From Bordetella parapertussis (GTDB lineage: Bacteria > Pseudomonadota > Gammaproteobacteria > Burkholderiales > Burkholderiaceae_C), in contig CAMDKD010000004.1 in the NCBI GenBank assembly GCA_945901125.1, positions 54,707 through 118,706 of the forward strand: a stretch of 64,000 bases of DNA, in the 5' to 3' direction. The notes beneath the pieces are model-generated. The model saw only the letters and a program-made list of their open reading frames with translations, was not told the DNA's origin and did no database searches. Positions 7,311 through 16,477 of the stretch are shown in pieces. The stretch's first letter is position 1; every line of letters begins with the position of its first letter. The position numbers and the translations under genes were made by a program.

Positions 7311-8744
7311 TTAGTCATGGCGGGGTGAAAATCTGACACTGAATCTTGCGCCCGGCGATGTGTGGCCGGGTCGGGTGTCGTTGATGCTGACCTTGGCGTG
7401 GTGTTTGTTAGAAATCTCCATCACGATGGCCAGACCCAGGCCGGAGCCGTCAGCCTCTGTTCCCAACGCCCGGTAAAAAGGCTCAAACACCCGCTCTCGC
7501 TCCGCCTCAGGTATGCCGTGGCCTGAGTCTTCCACTTGAATCTCCCAGCCGCTGCTGGGGTTGCCGCAGACCCGCGCCGTAACAATGCCTTGTTCCCCGG
7601 AGCTGGACGGGGTGTAGTTGATGGCGTTGTCTATCAGATTACGCACCATCTCTTTGAGCAAGGTCGGGTTGCCCGCTTGCAAGGCCAGACCGAGTTCGGG
7701 GCCTTCAAACCCCAAGTCGATCTGCCTTTCCATGGCGCGCGGCAATGAGTCCTTGACCACTTCCATGGTCAGCAAAGTCAGATCGCAGGTTTGCATGGCC
7801 ATGCCGCTGCCGCTGCTCTCGGCGCGTGCCAGCGCCAGCAACTGGTTGACCGTGTGGGTGGCGCGCATGCTGGCGCGCCCGATTTGCTTGAGCGACTGTT
7901 TTAAATCTTCGGCGTTGGCATCGCTGCGTTGCGCCAGATCGGCTTGCATGCGCAAGCCGGCCAGCGGGGTTTTCAGCTGATGCGCGGCGTCGGCCAGAAA
8001 GCGTTTTTGGGTGGCGATAGAGTGTTTGAGCCGGTCCAGCAAATCGTTGACAGACGACACCAGCGGCATCACCTCAGACGGCACCGCGGTTTCGTCCAAG
8101 GGGCTCATGTCATCGGGTTTGCGTTGGCGTATGCGGTCTTCGAGTTCGCTCAAGGGCTGAATGCCGCGCGTCAGCGCCAGCCACACCAGCAACACCGCCA
8201 GCGGCAAGATGACAAACAAGGGAAGCATCACGCCTTTGATGATTTCATGCGCCAGCACCGATCGTTTCTCCAGCGTCTCGGCCACTTGCACCAGCGCCGG
8301 TTGTGCTGCGCGAGGATTGACCCGAACCCAAATATAAGCCACACGCACCGGCGTGCCAGCCATCAGGTCGTCACGAATACGTAACTCGTTGGTGACCAGT
8401 TTTTCATCGTCCTGCGGCATAGGCAGACCGGCTTCGCCGCTCAGCAGCTCGCCATTACCGCCCAGCACCTGGTAATAAACGGTATCGGTTTCGTCAGCGT
8501 GCAAAATCTGATGCGCAGACAAAGGTAGATGAAAACTCACGGTGCGCTCATCGCTTTGTACCAGTTGCGCTAAGGCCGTGGCGTTATGGCCCAAGCCGCG
8601 GTCAAACGGCACCTTGGCAATGCCTTCGGCAACAAGCCAAGTCAGACCGAAAGTGATGGGCCACAACAACAAAAACGGGGTGAGCATCCAGTCTAGGATT
8701 TCGCCGAACAGCGAACGCTGGCTGCGTTGAAACAGCTTCACCAT
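7311..8744 (-). CDS. Sensor histidine kinase (TctE/QseC-like)
   Basis: This inner-membrane kinase autophosphorylates on histidine and passes the phosphate to the response regulator encoded just upstream. From ATG 8744 it has 477 residues: a first membrane helix (about 22-40), a periplasmic sensor of some 130 residues, a second helix (about 171-192), a HAMP-like linker, the H-box DAAHQLKTPL with His255, then the ATPase boxes LIDNAINYTP (N), VEDSGHGIP (G1) and GSGLGLAIV (G2). The upstream extension of the frame would overlap the regulator gene, so 8744 is preferred; 13 bp separate the genes. The TctE/QseC resemblance suggests a small-molecule signal such as a carboxylate, but this is not determined. 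Confidence 0.9.
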   Translation of the reverse strand: MVKLFQRSQRSLFGEILDWMLTPFLLLWPITFGLTWLVAEGIAKVPFDRGLGHNATALAQLVQSDERTVSFHLPLSAHQILHADETDTVYYQVLGGNGELLSGEAGLPMPQDDEKLVTNELRIRDDLMAGTPVRVAYIWVRVNPRAAQPALVQVAETLEKRSVLAHEIIKGVMLPLFVILPLAVLLVWLALTRGIQPLSELEDRIRQRKPDDMSPLDETAVPSEVMPLVSSVNDLLDRLKHSIATQKRFLADAAHQLKTPLAGLRMQADLAQRSDANAEDLKQSLKQIGRASMRATHTVNQLLALARAESSGSGMAMQTCDLTLLTMEVVKDSLPRAMERQIDLGFEGPELGLALQAGNPTLLKEMVRNLIDNAINYTPSSSGEQGIVTARVCGNPSSGWEIQVEDSGHGIPEAERERVFEPFYRALGTEADGSGLGLAIVMEISNKHHAKVSINDTRPGHTSPGARFSVRFSPRHD

Positions 8745-8757
8745 GGCGGGCCTGACA

Positions 8758-9441
8758 TCAGATAACGGGCGGGTTGATTTTTTCCAGGCAATAACCCAGG
8801 CCGCGAACCGTGGCAATGCGGATAGGGCCTTTTTCTATTTTTTTACGCAAGCGGTGTATGTAAACCTCGATGGCGTTATTGCTGACTTCTTCGCCCCATT
8901 CGCATAAGCGTTCAACCAACTGGTCTTTGCTGACCAGACGGCCTGCGCGTTGCAGCAACACCTCGAGCAAACCGAGTTCGCGCGCAGACAACTCAACCAT
9001 GCGCCCGTCTATGGTCGCCATGCGCCCGGCCTGGTCATAGACCAGCGGACCGTGTTTGATGGTGGCAGTGGTGCTGCCCATGCCGCGGCGCGTCAAGGCA
9101 CGCACACGGGCTTCGAGTTCCTGCAAAGAAAACGGTTTGGCCATGTAATCGTCTGCGCCGTAATCCAGACCTTTGACGCGCTCGTCCACGCTGTCAGCGG
9201 CGGTGAGTATCAACACCGGCATGCTGTTGCCGCGGGCGCGTAAACGCTTTAAAACTTCCAGGCCGTGCATCTTGGGCAAACCCAGATCCAGAATGAACAA
9301 ATCGAATTCGCTGGAAGTCATCAAGGCGGCGTCGGCTTCGGTGCCGTTGGCGACGTGGTCAACCGCTGCACCCGAGGCGCGCAAGGTGCGTAGCAAACCG
9401 TCGGCAAGCACCTGGTCATCTTCGGCGATCAGTATGCGCAT
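8758..9441 (-). CDS. Two-component response regulator, OmpR/PhoB type (TctD/QseB-like)
   Basis: The 227-residue regulator has an N-terminal receiver domain, with the acidic pair in MRILIAEDD, phosphoacceptor Asp52 in LFILDLGLPK, and the conserved Lys in DDYMAKPFSLQEL. A C-terminal winged helix shows NAIEVYIHRLRKKIE and TVRGLGYCLE. The start is ATG 9439-9441; the frame is open 28 codons upstream, but conserved sequence begins exactly at MRIL. It is the first gene of the pair with the histidine kinase. Target genes cannot be inferred; the nearest unlinked neighbours are the MarR gene and recA. Confidence 0.93.
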   Translation of the reverse strand: MRILIAEDDQVLADGLLRTLRASGAAVDHVANGTEADAALMTSSEFDLFILDLGLPKMHGLEVLKRLRARGNSMPVLILTAADSVDERVKGLDYGADDYMAKPFSLQELEARVRALTRRGMGSTTATIKHGPLVYDQAGRMATIDGRMVELSARELGLLEVLLQRAGRLVSKDQLVERLCEWGEEVSNNAIEVYIHRLRKKIEKGPIRIATVRGLGYCLEKINPPVI

Positions 9442-9528
9442 GAACCGTCTCCCGGGGTATAGCAAGGCTGCTGGGCGGATTCTAGGCTTTGCAGTCTCAG
9501 TTGCGGCAAAGCCTGGCATCAACACGGG

Positions 9529-10017
9529 TTAACGATAGGACGTGGCATAAGCTTCCAGACCGAGGCTGACGACGGTGGCCACCTCTTTGCCGACTTCGCT
9601 GCGGAACTCCTCTTCGGCCTGGGCGACAGCCTGCTCGAAGGCATGCAGCCAATCCAGACCGCTTTCGGTGAACACAATGCGCTTAGCCCGGGCGTCCAGG
9701 CCGTCGGCAACCCGCTGAACCAGATCCCAGGCTTCGCATTGCGTGACCAGGTCCCCCATGGCCTGTTTGCTCATACCGGCCATGTCGGCCAGTTCGGTCA
9801 AGCGCGCGCCGTTCAAAGGCAGATGACGGGTGATATGAATATGCGCCGCGCTCACTTTGTCGCGCGCTGCCAGATTGGCCAGCGCCAGCGGTACGTCGAT
9901 GTGTCTGGCCATCAACTCAAGCACCCGGTCGTCGAAGCGGCGCATGGCGTGGCCGAGCAGCCGCCCAAGGTGAGATTGGCGCCAGTCCAGGGCTGAAGGA
10001 AGCAGGTTGAACGACAT
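9529..10017 (-). CDS. MarR family transcriptional regulator
   Basis: The 162-residue product has the length and fold pattern of a MarR winged-helix dimer. The recognition region reads RLTELADMAGMSKQAMGDLV, and a wing with DARAKRIVFTESG follows. MarR proteins bind palindromic operators and are released by phenolic or oxidative ligands. The start is taken as ATG 10015-10017; a TTG at 10044 in the same frame is possible, and neither has an obvious Shine-Dalgarno. It is divergent from recA, and the intergenic region could hold its own operator. The ligand is unknown. Confidence 0.85.
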   Translation of the reverse strand: MSFNLLPSALDWRQSHLGRLLGHAMRRFDDRVLELMARHIDVPLALANLAARDKVSAAHIHITRHLPLNGARLTELADMAGMSKQAMGDLVTQCEAWDLVQRVADGLDARAKRIVFTESGLDWLHAFEQAVAQAEEEFRSEVGKEVATVVSLGLEAYATSYR

Positions 10018-10082
10018 GCTTATATAGTAAGGCAAACTGACCAAATAAAGTGTTTACAGAATTCAATAAGGCAGATAAAGTA

Positions 10083-10115
10083 CTGTTCAAGCATCCAGCC
10101 TGTGTTTCAACACAG
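10083..10115. promoter_or_regulatory. LexA (SOS) operator upstream of recA, perfect box plus adjacent degenerate box
   Basis: Positions 10100-10115 read CTGT-GTTTCAAC-ACAG, an exact match to the CTGT-N8-ACAG LexA consensus. Immediately upstream, 10083-10098 reads CTGT-TCAAGCAT-CCAG, a one-mismatch version. The perfect box lies 43 bp before the recA start. Position and form fit SOS repression of recA-recX. Confidence 0.8.
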
Positions 10116-10158
10116 TGGCAGATGATATTCCTAAACCATTGATTCAAAGGAGTTTTTC

Positions 10159-11220
10159 ATGGACAACGTCAAAAGCATCGCCGCCGCCGGTGAAAAGGCC
10201 AAAGCCCTGCAAGCCGCACTGGCGCAGATAGAAAAGCAATTCGGCAAGGGCACCATCATGCGCCTGGGCGAAGGCGAGGTCATCGAAGACATACAAGTCG
10301 TATCAACCGGCTCATTGGGCTTGGACGTGGCGCTTGGCGTGGGCGGTCTGCCGCGCGGTCGGGTGATCGAAATTTACGGCCCGGAGTCGTCAGGCAAAAC
10401 CACGCTGACTTTGCAAGTCATTGCTGAAATGCAAAAAATGGCCGGTACCTGCGCGTTTGTGGACGCCGAACACGCGCTGGACGTGCAATACGCGCAAAAG
10501 CTGGGCGTCAACTTGCAAGAGCTGCTGATCAGCCAGCCCGACACCGGCGAGCAGGCGCTGGAAATTGTCGACAGCGTGGTGCGCTCCGGCGCGGTCGATC
10601 TGATCGTCATCGACTCGGTGGCCGCGCTCACACCCAAGGCCGAGTTGGAAGGCGAAATGGGCGATTCATTGCCCGGCTTGCAGGCGCGTCTCATGAGCCA
10701 AGCGCTGCGCAAGCTGACCGCGCACATCAAGAAAACCAATTGCACCGTTATATTCATCAACCAGATCCGCATGAAGATCGGCGTCATGTTCGGTTCGCCC
10801 GAAACCACTACCGGCGGTAATGCGCTTAAGTTTTACGCCTCGGTTCGCTTGGACATTCGCCGCACCGGCACCATCAAAAAGGGCGAGGAAGCCATAGGCA
10901 ACGAAACCAAAGTCAAAGTGGTGAAAAACAAAGTCGCGCCGCCGTTCAAAACCGCAGAATTCGATATTCTGTTCGGAGAGGGAATCAGCCGCCACGGTGA
11001 AATCATAGACATGGGCGTGGTCGCCAAGGTCGTCGATAAATCCGGCGCCTGGTACGCCTACCAGGGCGAAAAAATCGGCCAAGGCCGCGACAATGCACGC
11101 GAGTTCTTGCGCGAAAACCCAGAGATGTCGTTTGAAATCGAAAACAAGGTGCGCGCATCACTCAACATCCCCTTGCTGGCGGCTGAAGTGGAAGAGCCCA
11201 AGCTGCAAGCCGTCAAGTGA
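10159..11220 (+). CDS. recA: Recombinase RecA
   Basis: RecA polymerises on single-stranded DNA, drives homologous strand exchange and stimulates LexA self-cleavage in the SOS response. The 353-residue product has full-family length, with Walker [10 protein letters not shown] at about 74-82, Walker [11 protein letters not shown], loop L1 region [18 protein letters not shown] and the conserved [15 protein letters not shown] strong AAAGGAG lies upstream of ATG 10159. recX overlaps the stop codon. The SOS box upstream indicates DNA-damage induction. Confidence 0.98.
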   Translation: MDNVKSIAAAGEKAKALQAALAQIEKQFGKGTIMRLGEGEVIEDIQVVSTGSLGLDVALGVGGLPRGRVIEIYGPESSGKTTLTLQVIAEMQKMAGTCAFVDAEHALDVQYAQKLGVNLQELLISQPDTGEQALEIVDSVVRSGAVDLIVIDSVAALTPKAELEGEMGDSLPGLQARLMSQALRKLTAHIKKTNCTVIFINQIRMKIGVMFGSPETTTGGNALKFYASVRLDIRRTGTIKKGEEAIGNETKVKVVKNKVAPPFKTAEFDILFGEGISRHGEIIDMGVVAKVVDKSGAWYAYQGEKIGQGRDNAREFLRENPEMSFEIENKVRASLNIPLLAAEVEEPKLQAVK

Positions 11221-11738
11221 GCCAAGTGTTTCAGTTGATACAAGGTGGCGCTGACGCAGCACAAAGCGCCGCAACTGGCGCGCCACGCGACAAGACCCCC
11301 ACGGTCAAGGCGCGTGCCGTCAGCTTGCTGGCGCAGCGCGAGTATTCGCGTCAGGCCTTGCAGGAGAAGCTGGAGGCCGAGGGGCAAAGCCCCGAGGCGC
11401 TGGCGCTGGCCTTAGACCAGTTGCAGGCCAGAGGCCTGGTGGACGATGCCCGGGTGGCCGAAACCCTGGTCAACCGTCGCTCGGGCAAATTGGGCGGTAT
11501 GCGCATGCGCCAGGAATTGCAAGCCAAGGGCTTGTCCCCCGAGGTCGTCGCCGACACCATGGCGGAATTGAAAAACACCGAACTGGCCCGGGCGCAGGCC
11601 ATTTGGTCTAAAAAATTCGGCCAGCTGGCCAAGGATGCCGCCAACCGCAACCGGCAAGCCCGGTTTTTGGCCACGCGCGGTTTCTCAGGTGATGTGGTGC
11701 GCCAGGTGCTGTCCGGCCTCGGTATAGAAGAAGAGTAA
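11217..11738 (+). CDS. recX: Regulatory protein RecX
   Basis: RecX binds RecA filaments and limits their extension, so it modulates RecA after SOS induction. The 173-residue helical protein has repeated three-helix RecX modules; typical stretches are [23 protein letters not shown] (about 35-52) and [15 protein letters not shown] in the middle. The start is GTG 11217, overlapping the recA stop (GTGA), which implies translational coupling. Its 3' end faces argC with only 8 bp between the two stops. Confidence 0.93.
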   Translation: MSQVFQLIQGGADAAQSAATGAPRDKTPTVKARAVSLLAQREYSRQALQEKLEAEGQSPEALALALDQLQARGLVDDARVAETLVNRRSGKLGGMRMRQELQAKGLSPEVVADTMAELKNTELARAQAIWSKKFGQLAKDAANRNRQARFLATRGFSGDVVRQVLSGLGIEEE

Positions 11739-11746
11739 GCCCCAGC

Positions 11747-12673
11747 TCAAACCTGCAACATCAAACGGATATTTTGCACAGCCGCGCCACTGGCACCTTT
11801 GCCCAGGTTGTCCAGCCGCGCCATCAGCACCGCATGCCCGTAGGTGTCATTGGCAAACACCCGCAGTTCCATCAGATTGGTGTCATTCAATGCCGTGGCG
11901 TCCAATTTCAAATCATCTGTGGCCGGCAAGACGCGCACACTGGGGTCATGCGCATCATTGGTACGCGCATAGTGGGCGACCAGTGCATTATGCAAATCAT
12001 GGGCACTCACTTTGCCGGGCAGTGAAGACAAATGCAAGGGGAGTTGCACAATCATGCCTTGCTTGAAATTGCCCACGCTAGGCACAAACAGGGGGCGAGT
12101 GGTCAAACCGGTGCAATGCATGATCTCCGGAATATGCTTGTGCGACAAACCCAGCGCATAGGCCTCAAATAAAGCGGCGGTACCCGCATCGTAAGCTTCA
12201 ATCATGGGCCGCCCGCCGCCCGAATAGCCGCTGACCGATGGCAAGCAAAGAGGGAAATCAGCCGGAACCAGCCCGGCAACTACCAGTGGTCGGATCAAGC
12301 CAATGGCACCGGTGGCGTAACAGCCAGGGTTTGCCACCCGGCTTGCCTTAGAAATCGCCGTTGACTGACCCACACAGAGTTCGGCAAAACCATAAACCCA
12401 GTCCGCATGGGTGCGGTGTGCGGTGGATGCATCCACGATACGCGGTTGATGACCGCTCATGCTGTCAATCATCGCCACAGATTCTTTGGCAGCATCGTCA
12501 TGCAGACAGAGAACAACCAGATCCACGGAGGACATCAGCGCACGCTTGGCAGCAGGGTTTTTGCGTTCGGTCGCATCAATGCTGACAATGGAAATGTCCG
12601 GCAACAAGGCCAGACGCTCGCGGATTTGCAAGCCTGTGGTGCCTGCTTCGCCGTCGATAAAGATGGTGTACAT
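11747..12673 (-). CDS. argC: N-acetyl-gamma-glutamyl-phosphate reductase, type 2
   Basis: ArgC reduces N-acetylglutamyl phosphate to the semialdehyde with NADPH, the third step of arginine synthesis. The 308-residue product begins [17 protein letters not shown], the nucleotide-binding loop of the shorter type 2 AGPR family. The catalytic cysteine is Cys118 in NPGCYATGA. The ATG at 12671-12673 matches the conserved N-terminus, so the longer open frame was trimmed. It stands alone, convergent with recX and not in an arg operon. I recall type 2 AGPR as commoner in alphaproteobacteria, so a second type 1 copy elsewhere in this genome is possible. Confidence 0.92.
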   Translation of the reverse strand: MYTIFIDGEAGTTGLQIRERLALLPDISIVSIDATERKNPAAKRALMSSVDLVVLCLHDDAAKESVAMIDSMSGHQPRIVDASTAHRTHADWVYGFAELCVGQSTAISKASRVANPGCYATGAIGLIRPLVVAGLVPADFPLCLPSVSGYSGGGRPMIEAYDAGTAALFEAYALGLSHKHIPEIMHCTGLTTRPLFVPSVGNFKQGMIVQLPLHLSSLPGKVSAHDLHNALVAHYARTNDAHDPSVRVLPATDDLKLDATALNDTNLMELRVFANDTYGHAVLMARLDNLGKGASGAAVQNIRLMLQV

Positions 12674-12899
12674 GTAATTAGCGCTTTCCAGACAAAACAC
12701 AGGCAGCGCGCGGGGTATACAGATAACGCGCCGGGACTCGCAATCTGAGCACCGCGCAGGCTGTCACATGACAAATACCGGACAGCACTTAGGCCTGATG
12801 ATGCAATGCAGCATGATACATTTCCTGACAGTTCAGCCCGCTATGGGCTTTAACAAGCGCCAGGCAGTATTGGCCCTACCGGATTGAAAGCGAGTTCTC

Positions 12900-14060
12900 A
12901 TGAAAATACACGAATACCAAGGTAAGGAAGTCTTGCGTCAGTTTGATGTCCCGGTGCCCCGTGGCATTGCCGCCTTCACCGTGCAAGAGGCTGTAGAAGC
13001 GGCGCAAAAACTCGGCGGCCCGGTCTGGGTGGTCAAGGCGCAAATCCATGCCGGCGGGCGCGGCAAAGGCGGCGGCGTCAAAGTCGCCAAAAGCATTGAT
13101 GATGTCAAACGACTTGCCACTGAGATTCTGGGCATGCAATTGGTCACACACCAGACCGGTGCCGTGGGACAAAAAGTCAGGCGCTTATATATAGAAGACG
13201 GCGCAGACATACAAAAAGAATATTACGTGTCTGTGGTCACAGATCGCGCGTCGCAAAAAATCGCTTTCATCGCCTCCAGCGAAGGCGGCATGGACATTGA
13301 ACAAGTCGCGCATGACACGCCGGAAAAAATCATTACCGAATTGATCGATCCCTTGACCGGACTGGATGATGCGCAGGCCAAAAAAATCGCCGATGCGGTG
13401 GGCATTCCAGCTGACTCTACCGCGCAAGCCGTGGATGTGTTCAAAAAGCTGTTCACCTGCTACATGCAAACAGATGCATCGCTCGTGGAAATCAACCCGC
13501 TCAACCGCGACAGCAAGGGCAACATCATGGCGCTGGACGCCAAGTTCAACTTTGACGCCAACGCCTTGTTCCGCCATCCCGAGATCGTGGCTTACCGTGA
13601 TCTGGACGAAGAAGACCCGGCTGAAATTGAAGCCTCTAAATTCGACCTGGCCTACATCAGCCTGGACGGCAACATCGGTTGTCTGGTCAACGGCGCCGGT
13701 TTGGCCATGGCCACCATGGACACCATCAAATTGTTCGGTGCCGAGCCCGCCAACTTTTTGGATGTGGGCGGCGGCGCCACGCCTGAGAAAGTCACCGAGG
13801 CTTTCAAAATCATGTTGAAAAACCCCAAAGTCGAGGCCATTTTGGTCAACATTTTCGGCGGCATCATGAAATGCGACACCATCGCCCACGGCGTCATCAC
13901 AGCGTGTAAAGCGGTGAATTTGAAGGTTCCTTTGGTGGTTCGCATGAAAGGCACCAACGAAGACCTGGGCAAGCAAATGCTGGCCGAGTCCGGCCTGCCC
14001 ATCATCAGCGCCGACACCATGGCACAAGCTGCTCAAAAAGTGGTTGCCGCATTGCACTGA
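12900..14060 (+). CDS. sucC: Succinyl-CoA synthetase, beta subunit (ADP-forming)
   Basis: With SucD this TCA-cycle enzyme converts succinyl-CoA to succinate with substrate-level ATP synthesis. The 386-residue length and the start [20 protein letters not shown] are typical. The ATP-grasp region [15 protein letters not shown] (about 45-60), LVEINPL and the C-terminal [11 protein letters not shown] motif are present. sucD follows after 107 bp, and the two surely form an operon. The roughly 200 bp upstream should hold the promoter; no clear element was picked out there. Confidence 0.97.
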   Translation: MKIHEYQGKEVLRQFDVPVPRGIAAFTVQEAVEAAQKLGGPVWVVKAQIHAGGRGKGGGVKVAKSIDDVKRLATEILGMQLVTHQTGAVGQKVRRLYIEDGADIQKEYYVSVVTDRASQKIAFIASSEGGMDIEQVAHDTPEKIITELIDPLTGLDDAQAKKIADAVGIPADSTAQAVDVFKKLFTCYMQTDASLVEINPLNRDSKGNIMALDAKFNFDANALFRHPEIVAYRDLDEEDPAEIEASKFDLAYISLDGNIGCLVNGAGLAMATMDTIKLFGAEPANFLDVGGGATPEKVTEAFKIMLKNPKVEAILVNIFGGIMKCDTIAHGVITACKAVNLKVPLVVRMKGTNEDLGKQMLAESGLPIISADTMAQAAQKVVAALH

Positions 14061-14167
14061 ACCGCTTGAGGCCTATTTCTCGCCAAAGATGAACCTCATC
14101 CGCGAAAAGAAAATTGATTGAACCAGTCGCCAAGCGCATTGCTTGAAACATCCAAAGGATTCGGAAA

Positions 14168-15061
14168 ATGTCCATCTTCATTAACAAAGATACCAAGGTC
14201 ATCACCCAGGGTATCACCGGCAAAACCGGTCAATTCCATACAGAGAAATGTCAGGAATACGCCAACGGCAAGCACTGTTTTGTCGCGGGCGTGAACCCGA
14301 AAAAAGCCGGTGAATCGATATTCAATATCCCGATTTACGCGTCCGTCAAAGAAGCCGCGCACGAAACCGGTGCCACTGTGTCGGTGATTTACGTGCCGCC
14401 CGCCGGTGCCGCAGACGCGATTTGGGAAGCGGTTGAAGCCGATCTGGATTTGGCCATTTGCATCACTGAAGGCATACCTGTGCGCGACATGTTGATGGTG
14501 CGCAATCGCATGAAAGCCAAAGAAGCCGCAGGCGGCAAGCGAACGCTGCTGCTTGGCCCCAATTGCCCCGGCCTGATCACGCCCGATGAGATCAAGATCG
14601 GCATCATGCCCGGCCATATTCACCGCAAAGGCCGTATCGGCGTGGTGTCACGTTCAGGCACCTTGACTTATGAAGCGGTCGCGCAGCTCACGGAAATCGG
14701 ACTGGGCCAATCCAGCGCTGTGGGTATCGGCGGCGACCCGATCAACGGCTTGAAACACATTGATGTGATGCGCGCTTTCAACGACGACCCGGATACAGAC
14801 GCGGTCATCATGATCGGCGAAATAGGCGGACCCGATGAGGCCGAAGCCGCACGCTGGTGCAAAGCCAACATGAAAAAACCCATCGTCGGTTTCATCGCCG
14901 GTGTCACCGCGCCTGCGGGCAAACGCATGGGTCACGCCGGCGCGTTGATCAGCGGCGGTGCTGACACGGCAGAAGCCAAGCTCTCCGTCATGGAAGAGTG
15001 CGGCTTCAAAATCACGCGCAATCCGTCTGAAATGGGCAAACTGCTCAAGGCCATGCTGTAA
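14168..15061 (+). CDS. sucD: Succinyl-CoA synthetase, alpha subunit
   Basis: SucD binds CoA and carries the phosphohistidine intermediate of succinyl-CoA synthetase. The 297-residue protein shows the CoA-binding Rossmann start TQGITGKTGQFHTEK, LLGPNCPGLI, and GKRMGHAGALI, whose His (about residue 250) is the phosphoryl acceptor. It follows sucC by 107 bp. A decayed terC-like gene begins on the very next base after the sucD stop, which suggests the operon once continued into terC. Confidence 0.97.
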   Translation: MSIFINKDTKVITQGITGKTGQFHTEKCQEYANGKHCFVAGVNPKKAGESIFNIPIYASVKEAAHETGATVSVIYVPPAGAADAIWEAVEADLDLAICITEGIPVRDMLMVRNRMKAKEAAGGKRTLLLGPNCPGLITPDEIKIGIMPGHIHRKGRIGVVSRSGTLTYEAVAQLTEIGLGQSSAVGIGGDPINGLKHIDVMRAFNDDPDTDAVIMIGEIGGPDEAEAARWCKANMKKPIVGFIAGVTAPAGKRMGHAGALISGGADTAEAKLSVMEECGFKITRNPSEMGKLLKAML

Positions 15062-15277
15062 ATGATGGACTTTGCTGCCGGTCCGGATTTTTGGATCGGC
15101 CTGCTCAAAATTATTTGAATCAACATCGTGCTGTCCGGCGATAACGCTGTGGTGATCGCCATGGCGACTCGCTAATCAGTCTGGGTGCCCGGTGTCTGTG
15201 CCGTGCTGGTCTTGTTCTCTGACCGTTGGCTGGCCCTGTTTGCAACACGCACAACCAAAAAAGAAGAGACGGCTTAA
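15062..15277 (+). pseudogene. Remnant of a TerC-family integral membrane protein gene
   Basis: Reading from ATG 15062 gives MMDFAAGPDFWIGLLKII, then a TGA at 15116-15118, then INIVLSGDNAVVIAMATR, then a TAA at 15173-15175. FWIGLLKIIWINIVLSGDN is the conserved N-terminus of TerC/YjbE proteins, so the TGA sits where Trp (TGG) belongs. After the second stop, 33 more open codons with a hydrophobic stretch and a basic end (TTKKEETA) run to TAA at 15277, resembling a C-terminal end. An intact TerC has well over 200 residues, so most of the middle is deleted. In relatives a terC gene commonly follows sucD, so this is a decayed orthologue. Confidence 0.8.
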
Positions 15278-15367
15278 GCGGATATTCACTATTTAGCCAG
15301 CCACACTTTCACTGTCCGGATGTGCAGGCAAGAAAAATCTCAGCTCCAATTAACCTTAGGAGCAGAC

Positions 15368-15880
15368 ATGCGAAAACGCCAACAAAACGGCTTTACTTTG
15401 ATTGAACTGATGGTGGTCATCGCCATCATTGGCGTATTGGCTTCACTTGCCGTGCCGGCTTACCAGGACTACAGCGTCAGAGCCCGGGTCAGCGAAGGCC
15501 TGAGTCTGGCAGGAGTGGCCAAAACACAGGTGCAGGATGTGTTCAACAGCGGCGCTTCGTCGACCAACGGTTACGCATCCGGCTATTCTGCGCCGGCAGC
15601 CACAGCCAATATCAAAAGCCTGGCCATCAGTGCGGCAAGCGGCGTGATCACCATCACCACGCAGAAAAATGCAGGCAATGGCACTTTGCTGCTGGTGCCT
15701 TACACCGGCACAAGCAGCGCTGCAACCGCCTTGCCGGATGCCACCGCAGAGTTCAGCGTGCCGGATCAGGCCGCCGTGGCCTGGCGTTGTCTGGCAAAAG
15801 ATGCAAGCGCACCCACCGGTATCACTTTGGCAGCAACGCCGACGCTGGATGCTAAATTTGCGCCGTCTGAGTGCCGTTGA
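15368..15880 (+). CDS. pilA: Type IV pilin (PilA-like major prepilin)
   Basis: The product is a structural subunit of type IV pili, used for adhesion, twitching or DNA uptake. Its 170 residues start with a short basic leader MRKRQQNG, cleaved before Phe9 by prepilin peptidase, followed by [20 protein letters not shown] with Glu at mature position 5. The variable domain is Ala/Ser/Thr-rich. Two late cysteines (WRCLAK and SECR) would close the C-terminal disulfide loop. The start is ATG 15368 after TAGGAGCAGAC; an upstream open extension lacks pilin features. The gene lies between the terC relic and convergent moaC. Confidence 0.92.
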   Translation: MRKRQQNGFTLIELMVVIAIIGVLASLAVPAYQDYSVRARVSEGLSLAGVAKTQVQDVFNSGASSTNGYASGYSAPAATANIKSLAISAASGVITITTQKNAGNGTLLLVPYTGTSSAATALPDATAEFSVPDQAAVAWRCLAKDASAPTGITLAATPTLDAKFAPSECR

Positions 15881-15898
15881 ACGGCAATGGCTTGGCGT

Positions 15899-16372
15899 TC
15901 AGTCGGCGACAAAACTCCCTGACTTGCCGCCATGCTTTTCCATCAACTTCACACCGTTGATGGTCATGCCCCGGTCCACCGCTTTGCACATGTCGTAAAT
16001 GGTTAGTAAAGCAACTTGCACTGCAGTCAACGCTTCCATTTCCACGCCGGTCTGCCCGTGGGTTTCCACGGTAGCCGTGCAACTCACGCGGGCCGGGTCG
16101 TGGTGGGTTGAGAAATCCACTGCCACGCGGGTCAGCGCCAGCGGGTGGCACAAAGGAATCAGGTCTGAGGTTTTCTTGGCAGCCTGTATACCGGCGATGC
16201 GGGCTATGCCTATGACATCGCCTTTTTTGGCATTTCCCGCTTCAATCAAGGCCAGGGTGGCGGGCAACATGTGAATGTCACCTGTGGCGACAGCGATCCG
16301 GTGTGTGCTGGTTTTAGGGCCGACATCGACCATATGGGCCTGGCCCTGGGCATCAAAATGGGTAAGTGACAT
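15899..16372 (-). CDS. moaC: Cyclic pyranopterin monophosphate synthase MoaC
   Basis: MoaC, with MoaA, converts a GTP derivative to cyclic pyranopterin monophosphate, the first stage of molybdenum cofactor synthesis. From ATG 16372 it has 157 residues, the usual length. Visible hallmarks are HMVDVG near the start, [28 protein letters not shown] and the active-site MCKAVDRGM. The frame extends three codons to a TTG at 16381, but the ATG has a better-placed AGG. It is convergent with the pilin (18 bp apart) and divergent from the bepA-like gene. Confidence 0.96.
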   Translation of the reverse strand: MSLTHFDAQGQAHMVDVGPKTSTHRIAVATGDIHMLPATLALIEAGNAKKGDVIGIARIAGIQAAKKTSDLIPLCHPLALTRVAVDFSTHHDPARVSCTATVETHGQTGVEMEALTAVQVALLTIYDMCKAVDRGMTINGVKLMEKHGGKSGSFVAD

Positions 16373-16477
16373 GCATGACAACCTGATAGATCAAAAAGCC
16401 TGAAAACAAATGCCGGGATACGGCAAGCGGTGCAGGGGTAACATCCTTCCCTGATCATACGGTTTTGCTTTGTAACC

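Noticed and set aside
12701..12899. Small RNA or riboswitch upstream of sucC
   Set aside because: Only short weak hairpins were seen (for example AGCCC-GCTAT-GGGCT); nothing matches a known class.
13185..14057. Long antisense frame (290 codons) across sucC
   Set aside because: It is the mirror of a highly conserved gene in high-GC DNA; the translation shows no domain and sucC is certain.
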